Source: Thermoguttaceae bacterium
GTDB lineage: Bacteria; Planctomycetota; Planctomycetia; Pirellulales; Thermoguttaceae
Direction: 5' to 3'
Assembly (NCBI GenBank): GCA_025060325.1
Contig: JANXBW010000002.1
Location: 124,001-188,000 of the forward strand
Length of the DNA: 64,000 nt
Shown: piece after piece, positions 45,099-54,298 of the stretch
Numbering within the stretch: the stretch's first letter is position 1
Layout of the letters: each line of letters opens with the position of its first letter
Translations under genes and position numbers: made by a program
The notes under the pieces: model-generated
Database searches by the model: none
What the model saw: only the letters and a program-made list of their open reading frames with translations
Told to the model about the DNA's origin: nothing

Positions 45099-47981
45099 AT
45101 GAGCAATGCCTCGGCACGATTTATTGTCGGAATTGATTTAGGCACAACCAATAGCGCAGTGGCATATGTTGACACCACTGCTAGCCCCTGGCGAGTGGAA
45201 CTTTTCGAAGTTCCGCAGCTTGTCGCACCAGGGCAGGTTGAGCCGCGGGCCATCCTCCCGTCATTTCACTACCAGCCCGTTCAAAACGAGTTTCCTCCAG
45301 GCAGTCTGCGGCTTCCGTGGCAATCAACCGACCCCGACTATGTTGTCGGGCTTTTCGCGCGAGAACAAGGCGCACTTCAGCCGGGTCGACTCATTAGCTC
45401 CGCCAAGTCCTGGCTATGTCATGGCGGTGTGGACCGGCAAGCTGCCCTTTTGCCTTGGTACGCGGCGCCGGATGTCACTCGCATTTCTCCTGTGGAAGCA
45501 AGTGCTCGCTACTTGCGGCATATTCGCGAGGCTTGGGATTGGCGATTTCCAGAAGCTCCCCTTGCCGCCCAGCAAGTTGTGCTAACGCTGCCTGCTTCTT
45601 TCGACGAGATTGCCCGGGAGTTGACCCTGCGGGCGGCCTTCCAGGCTGGTTTGGGCGATGTCACTCTGATCGAGGAGCCCCAAGCAGCCTTCTATGCTTG
45701 GATGTATCTCCAGGGAGAGCGCTGGCGAGAAGCGGTCTCCCCTAATCAGACGATCTTGGTCTGCGACATCGGCGGGGGCACGACGGACTTCACCCTAATC
45801 CGCGCTTTGCCGGCAAAAGAGGGGGCCATCAGGCTGGATCGTATTGCCGTTGGCGACCACTTGATCCTCGGCGGCGATAATTTGGACCTAGCCTTAGCGT
45901 ACTTTGTAGAAAAACAGTTGGTCGGCGACGGGCGACTTGAACCTCGGGTTTGGGGGCAGCTTGTGAATCTGGCTCGTCGCTGGAAGGAGCTTCTTCTAGG
46001 TGACGATGCCCCTGAGGAGTTGCGGGTTCACTTGCCGGGGGTCGGAGGTCGAGTTATTGGGGGCGGCTGGCAAATTCTGCTGAAACGCCGGGAGGTCGAC
46101 GCGCTCCTTGTGGACGGCTTCTTTCCCATGGTCTCCTTGGAGGCGGAACCAACGAGGGTAGCGTCCGGATTTAGGGAATTCGGCCTACCTTACGCTCCTG
46201 ACCCCGGAGTGACACGCTATCTGGCGGCGTTCTTACGTGCCCACCGTCATGCAGTTGAAAACAATCCTCACCCGGAGGCCGTCCGACCGGATCTGGTGCT
46301 CTTCAACGGTGGCGTGTTCGAATCTTCTCGATTGCGGCGAAGAATCATCCACGTCCTGGAAAGCTGGTTCAACACCCCGAGTGACTCCGAGTGGTCAATA
46401 AAAGTCCTGAAAGGCGATCGATTAGACTTGGCCGTTGCCCGCGGCGCCGCTTACTATGGCATGGTCCGACGGGGTTACGGGGTTCGAATTGGTTCCGGCC
46501 TGCCGCGAAGTTACTACCTCGGTGTGGGTATTGCTCCCCCTACCCCAGAGGCACCTACAGCAGAGGCTCCAGATGCGAGCATGGGACATTCTGCCGAATC
46601 GGCAGGGACACAAGCCGCAAGTCAGTCCGCGGAGAATATTGCCCTTTGTGTGATCCCGGCCGGTATTGAGCCGGGCGATCAAGTGGTCGTTGACAACTTG
46701 CGAATGGAGCTTATCCTATCGCAGCCGGTTGAGTTTCCGCTTTACGTTTCGACGACACGTAGCGGGGATAAACCCGGTCAAATGCTTCCCGTGCTTCCGG
46801 AACAGCTCACGGCACTTGCGCCCCTTCGGACGGTCTTGCGACGGCGAAAGCGAGGCGAAGCGGAGGCGGTCAACGTCCGGCTTCATGCAAGGCTCACCGA
46901 GATCGGCACCCTGGATCTTTGGCTCGAAGAATTTGGGGGCAAGAACAAATGGAAACTGCAGTTTGATGTCCGCAAGAGTTTCCCGGCGGAAGTGAATACA
47001 CCCCCTCCGGGGACTCAACTTGCGGTCTTAGAGGAGAGCGCCTGGGAGAACTGCGAAAAGGTAATCGAGGAAACTTTCGGTGATTTGGCCACTGTCGCAC
47101 CGGAAGGGGTTCTTAAACGCCTTGTGGCAGCAATAGGGCTGGAACGCCACGAGTGGCCGGCGACCCTCCTTCGTCGGCTTTGGGAAGCGCTTATTGACCG
47201 GGAGGCGGCTCGGCACAAAAGCCCCCAGCATGAAGCGCGATGGCTTAACTTGGTCGGTTTTGCCCTTCGGCCAGGATTCGGCGTGCCTCTAGACGATTGG
47301 CGAGTGGAAGAAACTTGGCGGCAACTTCAGGGCAAGCTAGTTCACCCTACGCCCACTTGCCGGACTGAGTGGTACGTGATGTGGCGGCGGATTGCCGGGG
47401 GACTTTCCGCCGGTTGTCAACAGGCACTGGCCGACCCCCTCCTAGCTGCCGTCCGCAACTTGGCCAGGCAGCTCAGGGCGGTGGGCCATGGAACATTGCC
47501 GTTTACTGGCCACGAAGCCGCCGAAGTCTGGCGGCTTCTGGGTGCCCTGGAATTATTGCCAGTGAGTGTCAAAGCGGAAGTAGCTCAGCTGATTGTTGAC
47601 CTTTTGGTAAGGGACAAGTTCAAAGCACAACAATCAGCGTTTATCTGGGCGCTGGGACGAATCGGCGCGCGCCAGCTAAGCTATGGGCCTTTGAATGCCG
47701 TTATTAGTCCAGATGTGGTCAGCGAGTGGTTAGAGCGGTTGCTTAAAATCGAACTAAACGATCCTCACTTCCATTTAGCACTTATGCAACTTGCTCGGAA
47801 GACTGACGATCGCTTTCGCGACGTGCCGGAGCGATTGCGCAGGCGAGTAGCCGACTGGTTGCGGAAGCATTCTGCCAAAGAGCACCTCATTCAACTTGTT
47901 GTCCAGGGCGGGCAGTTAGAGAAGGAAGAAACCGAGGCCATTTTCGGGGAAAAGCTGCCGCTAGGTCTTCGGGTTTCTTAG
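45099..47981 (+). CDS. Hsp70-like protein with long C-terminal extension (DUF3731 type)
   Basis: 960 residues, against about 640 for DnaK. The N-terminal ATPase is intact: 'VGIDLGTTNSAVAYVD' (phosphate 1), 'IEEPQAAFYAWM', 'LVCDIGGGTTDFTLI' (phosphate 2) and 'LILGGDNLDLAL'. A short beta-rich region follows (about 495-640), and the last 300 residues are helical without a DnaK lid. This matches the Hsp70 proteins that carry DUF3731. In other genomes they are often next to a second Hsp70-like protein; no partner is seen here. Role in folding is inferred only from the ATPase. It lies 218 bases upstream of the methyltransferase/reductase gene. Confidence 0.88.
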   Translation: MSNASARFIVGIDLGTTNSAVAYVDTTASPWRVELFEVPQLVAPGQVEPRAILPSFHYQPVQNEFPPGSLRLPWQSTDPDYVVGLFAREQGALQPGRLISSAKSWLCHGGVDRQAALLPWYAAPDVTRISPVEASARYLRHIREAWDWRFPEAPLAAQQVVLTLPASFDEIARELTLRAAFQAGLGDVTLIEEPQAAFYAWMYLQGERWREAVSPNQTILVCDIGGGTTDFTLIRALPAKEGAIRLDRIAVGDHLILGGDNLDLALAYFVEKQLVGDGRLEPRVWGQLVNLARRWKELLLGDDAPEELRVHLPGVGGRVIGGGWQILLKRREVDALLVDGFFPMVSLEAEPTRVASGFREFGLPYAPDPGVTRYLAAFLRAHRHAVENNPHPEAVRPDLVLFNGGVFESSRLRRRIIHVLESWFNTPSDSEWSIKVLKGDRLDLAVARGAAYYGMVRRGYGVRIGSGLPRSYYLGVGIAPPTPEAPTAEAPDASMGHSAESAGTQAASQSAENIALCVIPAGIEPGDQVVVDNLRMELILSQPVEFPLYVSTTRSGDKPGQMLPVLPEQLTALAPLRTVLRRRKRGEAEAVNVRLHARLTEIGTLDLWLEEFGGKNKWKLQFDVRKSFPAEVNTPPPGTQLAVLEESAWENCEKVIEETFGDLATVAPEGVLKRLVAAIGLERHEWPATLLRRLWEALIDREAARHKSPQHEARWLNLVGFALRPGFGVPLDDWRVEETWRQLQGKLVHPTPTCRTEWYVMWRRIAGGLSAGCQQALADPLLAAVRNLARQLRAVGHGTLPFTGHEAAEVWRLLGALELLPVSVKAEVAQLIVDLLVRDKFKAQQSAFIWALGRIGARQLSYGPLNAVISPDVVSEWLERLLKIELNDPHFHLALMQLARKTDDRFRDVPERLRRRVADWLRKHSAKEHLIQLVVQGGQLEKEETEAIFGEKLPLGLRVS

Positions 47982-48001
47982 CCTAGTTCATCGACATTCC
48001 C

Positions 48002-48148
48002 GAAGGCCTTTTCGCGTTTACAGCTCTCTTAATGGCTACGCGGAGAAAGTTAGCCGGATCCGAAAATCGAGCGACTTGCGTGCCAATTAAGCCTGGCGAT
48101 GGCGAGAACTTAGGCCGAAAAGGCCTTCCCTAACCGTGGGTTAGAAGG
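48002..48148 (+). promoter_or_regulatory. Structured leader with competing inverted repeats
   Basis: GAAGGCCTTTTCG (48002-48014) and CGAAAAGGCCTTC (48116-48128) are a perfect 13-bp inverted repeat enclosing 101 bases. Inside lie GGCTA/TAGCC (48034-48038/48051-48055) and GCCT/AGGC (48091-48094/48112-48115), the second directly abutting the long stem. A further hairpin CTAACC-GTG-GGTTAG (48130-48144) can be lengthened by CCTT/AAGG only if the long stem opens. The arrangement resembles a leader with alternative folds ahead of the methionine-pathway gene at 48200. It matches no SAM, SAH, cobalamin or THF riboswitch consensus I know. It could instead be two terminators, because AAGGCCTT is itself palindromic. 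Confidence 0.4.
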
Positions 48149-48199
48149 GACTTTCTAACTCCCGAGAGAGGTCACACACTAAAATCATTTTTTGCGACG

Positions 48200-50044
48200 A
48201 TGACAGATAGAGAGCTCAGGGATCTCCTTACGTCTACGGTCCTCGTCTTTGATGGGGCGATGGGAACAGAGATTTACCGGCACCATGTGTTTATCAATCG
48301 CTGTTATGAGGAGCTCAATGTTTCCGACCCTGGGCTAGTCCGCACTATCCACCGGGAATATGTTGACGCGGGGGCCGACGTCCTGACGACGAATACTTTC
48401 GGCGCCAATCATCTTGCGCTGGCGAAATTTGGTTTGGCCGAGCGGATGGCAGAACTGAACGTAGCGGGGGCGAAACTGGCCCGCGAAATCGCCCAGGAAT
48501 CGCGACGTTCTGTACTTGTCGCCGGGTCTGTAGGGCCTGTAAGCCCGGATCCTTTCTGCCCTTTTAGCATGGAGGATATCCTTGCCCGGCAAGTAGGGGC
48601 ACTTGTCAACGGAGGTGTGGACTTTATCCTTTTCGAAACACAGCAATCCCGCGAGATGCTTGAGGCATGTGCTCGCGTGATGGGGGCGTATCCCGAAACC
48701 GCGTTTATTTTGTCCATGGCTGTGGGGGAGAATGGGGAAACCCAAAAGGGAGAGCCGATCGAGCGGCTAGCCGGCTCTTGGCCCGCGACGCTTCGTCAGC
48801 CTGCCGCTTGGGGACTTAATTGTGGGACAGGACCGAGCGGCCTTTTGGGCGTGCTGGAGCGGCTGCTTCGGCTCACCGACTTGCCCGTCGTGGTGCAACC
48901 TAATGCGGGCGTGCCCAAACAGGTCGACTACCGGATGATCTACTTTTGTTCGCCAGAGTACTTCACCGAATATGCCAAACGGTATTTGGCGGTAGGCGCC
49001 CGCGGAGTGGGAGGATGTTGTGGCATTGCCCCGGAGCATATTCGCGAAATGGCTCAGGCCATCAAACCGCTCGCTCGAGCCGCCAAAAGCACGGCGGTCT
49101 TGGCTCACGCGGTGACAGAGACCCCTACCAAGGAACCCACTCCACTTGAAAAGCGCTCGCAGCTCGGCTGGCGGATTGTCCACAAAAAGTGGATAACGAG
49201 CGTTGAGCTATTGCCCCCTCGCGGTTGGGACCTGCGTCCGGTTATTGAAAAAAGTCGACAGCTGGCTGCCGCCGGGGTGACCGCCGTCAATATCCCTGAT
49301 GGGCCGCGGGCCAGTGCCCGGCTTTCACCGCTAGTAACAGCCGCCGAAATCCAAAGACAGGCGGGTATAGAGACAATCCTCCACTTCTGCTGCCGTGACC
49401 GCAACTTAATCGGTATGCAGGCCGATCTCCTGGGCTGCGCGGCCTTAGGCGTCCACAACATCCTGTTTGTCACCGGGGATCCGCCTAAATTGGGCAACTA
49501 TCCTTTTGCCACGGGAGTTTTCGACGCGGATTCCATTGGAATGGTTGCGGTCCAGCGCCGATTAAACACCGGGATCGACCTCGGCGGCCAGCCGGTTGAG
49601 CCACCAACACAAGCCGTGATCGGGGTGGGGCTTGATCCCACGGCTGTGGATCGCAACCGGGAACGGGAACGGTTCCGACGAAAGATCGCAGCCGGAGCGG
49701 AGTTCGCCATCACTCAGCCGGTCTTTGATCCCGACGCACTGCTGCGGTTCTTAGACGAGCTGGGGGAGTGCCCGATTCCGATTGTCGCGGGAATCTGGCC
49801 TTTGGCGAGTCTTCGCAACGCGTTGTTTCTAAAGAACGAGGTGCCAGGCGTAGTGATTCCCGACCGCGTCCTCGAAAGATTAGCGGCGCAAACTACTCGG
49901 GAGGGCCAACTGGCGGTAGGAATCGAGGTGGCCCGAGAATCCGTCGAGCGAATTAAAGATTGCGTGGCAGGAATCCAGGTTTCAGCGCCTTTCGGGAAGA
50001 TCGAGCTAGCCCTCCAAGTGCTGGAAGGCCACCTTGACAAGTAG
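48200..50044 (+). CDS. Bifunctional homocysteine S-methyltransferase / methylenetetrahydrofolate reductase
   Basis: 614 residues, YitJ-like. Residues about 1-295 are a homocysteine methyltransferase TIM barrel with 'FDGAMGTEIYR', 'TTNTFGAN' and zinc ligands C208 ('GLNCGTG'), C273 and C274 ('GGCCGIAP'). Residues about 325-614 are a MetF-type FAD barrel: 'SVELLPPRGWD', 'ILHFCCRDRNLIG', 'HNILFVTGDPP', 'EFAITQPVFDPDAL'. Together they make 5-methyl-THF and methylate homocysteine to methionine. Such fusions usually lack the cobalamin domain, as here. The ATG at 48200 has no good ribosome-binding site; GAGAGAGG lies about 25 bases upstream. A structured leader precedes it. Confidence 0.93.
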   Translation: MTDRELRDLLTSTVLVFDGAMGTEIYRHHVFINRCYEELNVSDPGLVRTIHREYVDAGADVLTTNTFGANHLALAKFGLAERMAELNVAGAKLAREIAQESRRSVLVAGSVGPVSPDPFCPFSMEDILARQVGALVNGGVDFILFETQQSREMLEACARVMGAYPETAFILSMAVGENGETQKGEPIERLAGSWPATLRQPAAWGLNCGTGPSGLLGVLERLLRLTDLPVVVQPNAGVPKQVDYRMIYFCSPEYFTEYAKRYLAVGARGVGGCCGIAPEHIREMAQAIKPLARAAKSTAVLAHAVTETPTKEPTPLEKRSQLGWRIVHKKWITSVELLPPRGWDLRPVIEKSRQLAAAGVTAVNIPDGPRASARLSPLVTAAEIQRQAGIETILHFCCRDRNLIGMQADLLGCAALGVHNILFVTGDPPKLGNYPFATGVFDADSIGMVAVQRRLNTGIDLGGQPVEPPTQAVIGVGLDPTAVDRNRERERFRRKIAAGAEFAITQPVFDPDALLRFLDELGECPIPIVAGIWPLASLRNALFLKNEVPGVVIPDRVLERLAAQTTREGQLAVGIEVARESVERIKDCVAGIQVSAPFGKIELALQVLEGHLDK

Positions 50045-50498
50045 GGCTGAGAGACGTGCCTCACTAGCCACTTCTTACCGAGCCGTTTAAACCACGCTCT
50101 TGCCGTCAACACAAAAGCCGGTACCGCCGTGGCCTGGTTCGGTACCGGCTTTCCTATAGCCTAAAGGAACTGTCGACAGTTCGCGGGCCTATTCAACAAT
50201 ACTTCAGTCGCGCTGGCGCTGAGTCTTGGCACCGCCGCAGAGAATCTACTTGGCCACTACCGGTGCGAAGCTTATCGCTGGTGACGTCCCGCATTATACG
50301 CCGTGGACGAATCCCAGGTCGAGCACAAATAGCCACTGGCTTGCGGGGCAGAGGGGCTCAATCAGATCGGCACATCCGCCTACGAGGCCCAAATAGAACC
50401 TCTTTCACCGCCCCGGGCAAGAATTTGCCAGCTCGGCGGCGGCCAAGCTCAACTACCACCGCAACTTCCGGAAAAGCGCGGCAGCTTCTCCCTTCGTG
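50045..50498. other. Spacer between convergent genes
   Basis: Contains a strong hairpin at 50114-50152 and otherwise no supported gene. It separates the methionine-pathway gene (plus) from the peroxidase gene (minus). Confidence 0.55.
50114..50152. terminator. Bidirectional-type terminator hairpin, 13-bp perfect stem
   Basis: AAAGCCGGTACCG and CGGTACCGGCTTT pair perfectly around a 13-base loop, 70 bases after the methyltransferase/reductase stop. The A-run at one foot and T-run at the other fit termination in both directions between convergent genes. Confidence 0.8.
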
Positions 50499-51656
50499 CT
50501 ACGGTAATTGCGGGGGTTCGACGATGGGATACTCGCCCGAAAGCGCGTTCAAGAAGGCGACCAGATCCTTGATATCCTGATCGGATAGCTGAGCCTGCTT
50601 GAGAGTCTTAAACTGGGCGGCTAGTCTCGGGTTATCAATGCCGCCTTGAGCCATGATCCGCACCGCCTCCTCCAACGTGGCGACGCTCCCGTCATGGAAG
50701 TAGGGAGCGGTCTTGGCCACCTCGCGAAGTGGCGGCACGCGGAATTTGCCAAAGTCGCGCTCGTCCCCTGTGACCGCCATCCGACCTTTGTTCGAAGGCT
50801 CCTTGTCCAAACCGATGCCCGCATTGTAGTACTGGTAGTTGCTAAACAGAGGTGGACTGTGACACACAGCACAATTGTCTTCGAAAATCCTGAGGCCGCG
50901 GACCTGCTCTTCGCTCAAAGCGGTCTTGTCACCGGCCTGGTACCGGTCGTACGGAGAGTTACCACTCAAAATGGTCCGTTCGAAGGCGGCGATCGCCTTG
51001 GCGATACCGTCTTTGGTCACACCCGTGCCGAAGGCCTCCTGGAATCGACGCACATATTCCGGCACTTCGGACAGCTGCTTAACAAGCTCCTCGAGGCTGT
51101 GGCCCATTTCCTTCGGGTTTTCGATCGGGCCAAGCGCTTGTTCCTCTAGCGATGCCGCCCGCCCATCCCAGAAAAGTGCCCGGGCATACGCGGTGTTTAT
51201 GACAGTCGGGGAGTTGACGGGACCCAGTTGGCCCTTAAATCCCACGCTCGTGGGCCGGTCCTCCGCCCATGCTTTTTGTGGATCGTGGCAGGTAGCACAG
51301 GAGATGGTTCGGTCGGCGCTTAGCCGGGTATCAAAATAAAGCATCTTCCCCAGTTCGACTTTCGCTTTTGTCATGGGATTGTCCGCGGGAATTGGAACCG
51401 GCGGAAGTCCTAACGGTGGATTAATTACATATGCCTCCTCCTTAGGAGCCGCGGGAGGTGCCTCCTGTTTAGCAGGTGCCGCAGGTGCCTGAGCCGACGG
51501 CTGCGCAGCTGGCGGACTTGGAGCTTGCTGGGCGGGCTGGCCACAACCCGCGACCACATAAACTACTAACAAACTCACCCCGGCCAAGGTCAACAAGACG
51601 GATCCTTGCCGCCAAAGACTCCTCAAGTCAACACCTCGCCCTTGGATAAGTCTCAT
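50499..51656 (-). CDS. Di-heme cytochrome c peroxidase family lipoprotein (CcpA/MauG type)
   Basis: 385 residues. The signal helix ends in a lipobox ('VVAGCGQ', Cys38), so it is a lipid-anchored envelope protein. A Pro/Ala/Gln-rich spacer (about 40-75) follows. Two haem sites are present: C120-x2-C123-H124 ('CATCH') and C262-x2-C265-H266 ('CAVCH'). 'GFKGQLGPVNSPTVINTAYARALFWDGRAASLEEQ' and 'FRVPPLREVAKTAPYFHDGSVATLEEAV' are typical of the family. It should reduce H2O2 with electrons from a small cytochrome or, if MauG-like, oxidise a partner. AAGGAGG precedes the ATG by about 8 bases. No dedicated partner is adjacent. Confidence 0.93.
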   Translation of the reverse strand: MRLIQGRGVDLRSLWRQGSVLLTLAGVSLLVVYVVAGCGQPAQQAPSPPAAQPSAQAPAAPAKQEAPPAAPKEEAYVINPPLGLPPVPIPADNPMTKAKVELGKMLYFDTRLSADRTISCATCHDPQKAWAEDRPTSVGFKGQLGPVNSPTVINTAYARALFWDGRAASLEEQALGPIENPKEMGHSLEELVKQLSEVPEYVRRFQEAFGTGVTKDGIAKAIAAFERTILSGNSPYDRYQAGDKTALSEEQVRGLRIFEDNCAVCHSPPLFSNYQYYNAGIGLDKEPSNKGRMAVTGDERDFGKFRVPPLREVAKTAPYFHDGSVATLEEAVRIMAQGGIDNPRLAAQFKTLKQAQLSDQDIKDLVAFLNALSGEYPIVEPPQLP

Positions 51657-51999
51657 TCCTCAACCTCCTTTGACTCAAGCGACTCTCCCTGATTGCCGCC
51701 GCGACGTGATCCCAAAGGGGATCCTTCCTAAGCCATAAGCGTGAGAACAAGCACCCCTACGGAGACCGACATGGTGCAGGCCGCACCACCTTCCGGTCGT
51801 ACCACTCTTTGGATAGGCCCGCGCCTTCCCAGGCCCCGTCCCCAAACCGGGCTTTCTTAAGACAAGGCCTTCATTTTGGCCGGGGACCAGTTTTTGTCAA
51901 GCAACCAACTAAAAATTCTTGCTTGCTGTCCCCCTAGAGAACAGAACGAGCTTAGGTTCCGGCAAACTTGCCAATCACCCCATCGATTTTTGCAGTACC
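51657..51999. other. Spacer upstream of the peroxidase gene
   Basis: No gene recognised. It should hold the peroxidase promoter and the 3' end of the sulfatase transcript. Confidence 0.5.
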
Positions 52000-53439
52000 C
52001 TACTCCGCGGTGGGATCCCCGAGGCGACGACACTCCTCGTCCAGTAACCGCACAAGCTTCTGTTTCATTCCAACATAAGCTGGAGAATTCGCCAGATTGA
52101 CGATCTCCCATGGATCGGACTCGACGTCGAAAAGTTGCACTATTTCCTGGCCGCCCACACGATAACGAATGAGTTTCCACTTTCCCATCCGGATTGCCCG
52201 TTGCTGGTCCCTATAACCGAATATTAAAAACTCTCGCCCCCGAGCAACCCTCCCGTCGACAATGGGCCACAGGCTTTGCCCCTCGACGGCTTCCGGAACA
52301 GGAAGACCTAAGGCCTCGCAGATCGTGGGGAAGAGGTCATGTAGGTAGACAAGCTCGTCACTTTGACCTGGGGAAATCCCCGGCCCCCAAAGGATAAGTG
52401 GAACCCTGATGCTATGTTCGTAGAGGTTTTGCTTTCCGAGCAGCCCGTGCCGCCCGATTGCCAGTCCATTGTCTGCTGTAAAAATAACCAGTGTCTGCGC
52501 CATATGGGGTGAATCCATCAAAGCCGCCAAAACTCGGCCCACTTGGGCATCCAAGTGGCTAATCATGCCGTAATAGTCCGCCAAGTGTTGACGAATGACT
52601 TCAGCGGTCCGGGGAAACGGGGCAAGAAGTTCGTCCCGCACCTTGAGTTCGCCATTATCGAAGGGATGTTCCGGCAGAAAATTAGGCGGAAGCGGAATCG
52701 CCTGAGGATCATACATTTTGGCAAATTCCGGCGGCGGCGTGCGGGGATCGTGCGGAGCTGTAAACGAAACGAGAACGAAAAACGGCTTCTCCCCGCGGTA
52801 AGACTTGATAAAGTCAGCTGCAGCGTCCGCGAAAAGTGCGCTAGAAAAACGGTCGCCCTTACGCTGGGCTGCCTCCGGATACTTTCCAGTCGGATCAAAA
52901 TCGAAAATTGGTACGCGATTATGGTCGCTCATCCCGCCAAAGAAAATAGCTTGCCCAGCAGAAAACGACCGTGCCAGCGACGGCCTGCCATTGTGCCATT
53001 TGCCGGTGATAAAGGTCTCGTAATTATGTTGACGAAGCAACTGGGGAAGCGTCACGACATTTTTTAGATCCGCCGGTACGCGCCACAGGGTCCGGCCACT
53101 CCAGAGCATGGCCCGGCTGGGGATACATACCGCCGGCATGGTCGATCCCATAATGTAGCACCGACGAAATACAAACCCCTCTTGGACCAAACGATCAAGG
53201 GTGGGGGTTTTCACCACGGGATGACCTTGTGCGGCGATCGCCTCAGCCTGCATGTCATCAGCTAAAAAGAAGAGCACGTTACGAACTCGGCCCGATACCC
53301 CCGTCCCACCTAGGGCCGGCAGCCCGGCAAAAATAACAACGACACTAACCACCGCAGATAACAGAAATGGATATGCCCCCGCGAAAGCGCCGGAACGTGT
53401 TGGGCGAGATACTTCAGAATAATGGAGTCGCATTCCCAT
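52000..53439 (-). CDS. Sulfatase (type I, formylglycine)
   Basis: 479 residues. A hydrophobic segment at about 24-45 serves as signal or anchor. 'VLFFLADDMQAEAI' supplies the metal-binding Asp pair. The catalytic signature is 'CIPSRAMLWSGR' (C105), matching C-x-P-S-R, which is converted to formylglycine by an FGE enzyme not in the window. 'ITGKWHNG', 'FTAPHDPRTPP' and 'FTADNGLAIGRHGLLGKQNLYE' are further active-site pieces. It hydrolyses sulfate esters, probably of polysaccharides; planctomycetes carry many such enzymes. No glycan-degradation genes are adjacent, so the substrate is unknown. Confidence 0.95.
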   Translation of the reverse strand: MGMRLHYSEVSRPTRSGAFAGAYPFLLSAVVSVVVIFAGLPALGGTGVSGRVRNVLFFLADDMQAEAIAAQGHPVVKTPTLDRLVQEGFVFRRCYIMGSTMPAVCIPSRAMLWSGRTLWRVPADLKNVVTLPQLLRQHNYETFITGKWHNGRPSLARSFSAGQAIFFGGMSDHNRVPIFDFDPTGKYPEAAQRKGDRFSSALFADAAADFIKSYRGEKPFFVLVSFTAPHDPRTPPPEFAKMYDPQAIPLPPNFLPEHPFDNGELKVRDELLAPFPRTAEVIRQHLADYYGMISHLDAQVGRVLAALMDSPHMAQTLVIFTADNGLAIGRHGLLGKQNLYEHSIRVPLILWGPGISPGQSDELVYLHDLFPTICEALGLPVPEAVEGQSLWPIVDGRVARGREFLIFGYRDQQRAIRMGKWKLIRYRVGGQEIVQLFDVESDPWEIVNLANSPAYVGMKQKLVRLLDEECRRLGDPTAE

Positions 53440-54298
53440 GTCGACACGCCCCCCACCGTCGGTCTTTAAGCCTATTTTTAGAAACGCAAGTAGTCAACCA
53501 AAGTACGACCGAGACAGTCGTTGACACATCCTCGTGTTGTAAAAGCCGGCAAGCTCGCAGTCAGTGTAGCAAATCGGAATTAGTGTATTAAGCGAACCGG
53601 AGGCTCAGCCGAACACCGCCCCACGAAGACAAAACCTTAAGGTTAAACGTACGCTCCCAGGCCTTTGGTCACACAGTGAATCAACTCCTCTCCCGGCCGG
53701 CATTACCTTTGGTTTCAATCAATTTGAGCCCCGTTCCAGCTCTTGGAACAACGCCTCCAGCCAAGCCCGAAGTAATTCATCGGCCTATGTAGCTCGAGCT
53801 CCCACCGTCCCTCACCCGCTTTGGGCGAGCGAGCGCAATACCTGGCCCAACATGACAAGTCTGCGTTTTCCGATATCGATAACACCTTCCCGAAAACCTT
53901 CCGTGGTTTGAACAAGCCGTTTAATCATGAATGAATCTGTAATGCATGGGGCACAAGCAAAGCGTTACTGCCGAATCAACACTTCCCGAAAGCTTGTGAA
54001 AGCTCGTCTGTCAAAGCCCGGGCTATGACCCAAGTTAAGAACCATTTAGGCAGCCGGCCGGTCACCAGGGTAAGAAGCGATCGGCGCCCGGCACGCGCCG
54101 GGAATTCGCGCCACCAGGCCACTTTCGCCCCGTCATTCCCTGGGAAGTGCCCTCGGGCTGCAGCGGGAACGACCAACCTGGCTTAGGAATTTACCGTTAG
54201 GCCCCCATCGGCAAGTTTGCCAGCGGCAATCCGCCAGTGGGAGCTTCCCAGAAGAGATCACTCGCTCCCCGCTCGAAAAAAGGGTATATTCTGCCCAT
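53440..54298. other. 0.86-kb spacer between divergent sulfatase and MFS genes
   Basis: No supported gene. Short open frames on the minus strand look random. Promoters of both neighbours should be here, and a TATATT lies 8 bases before the MFS start. Confidence 0.5.
54285..54290 (+). promoter_or_regulatory. -10-like TATATT immediately before the MFS start
   Basis: TATATT ends 8 bases before the ATG at 54299. If it is the -10 box, transcription would begin at or next to the start codon, giving a leaderless mRNA. No good -35 box or ribosome-binding site is visible, which is consistent with but does not prove this. Confidence 0.35.
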
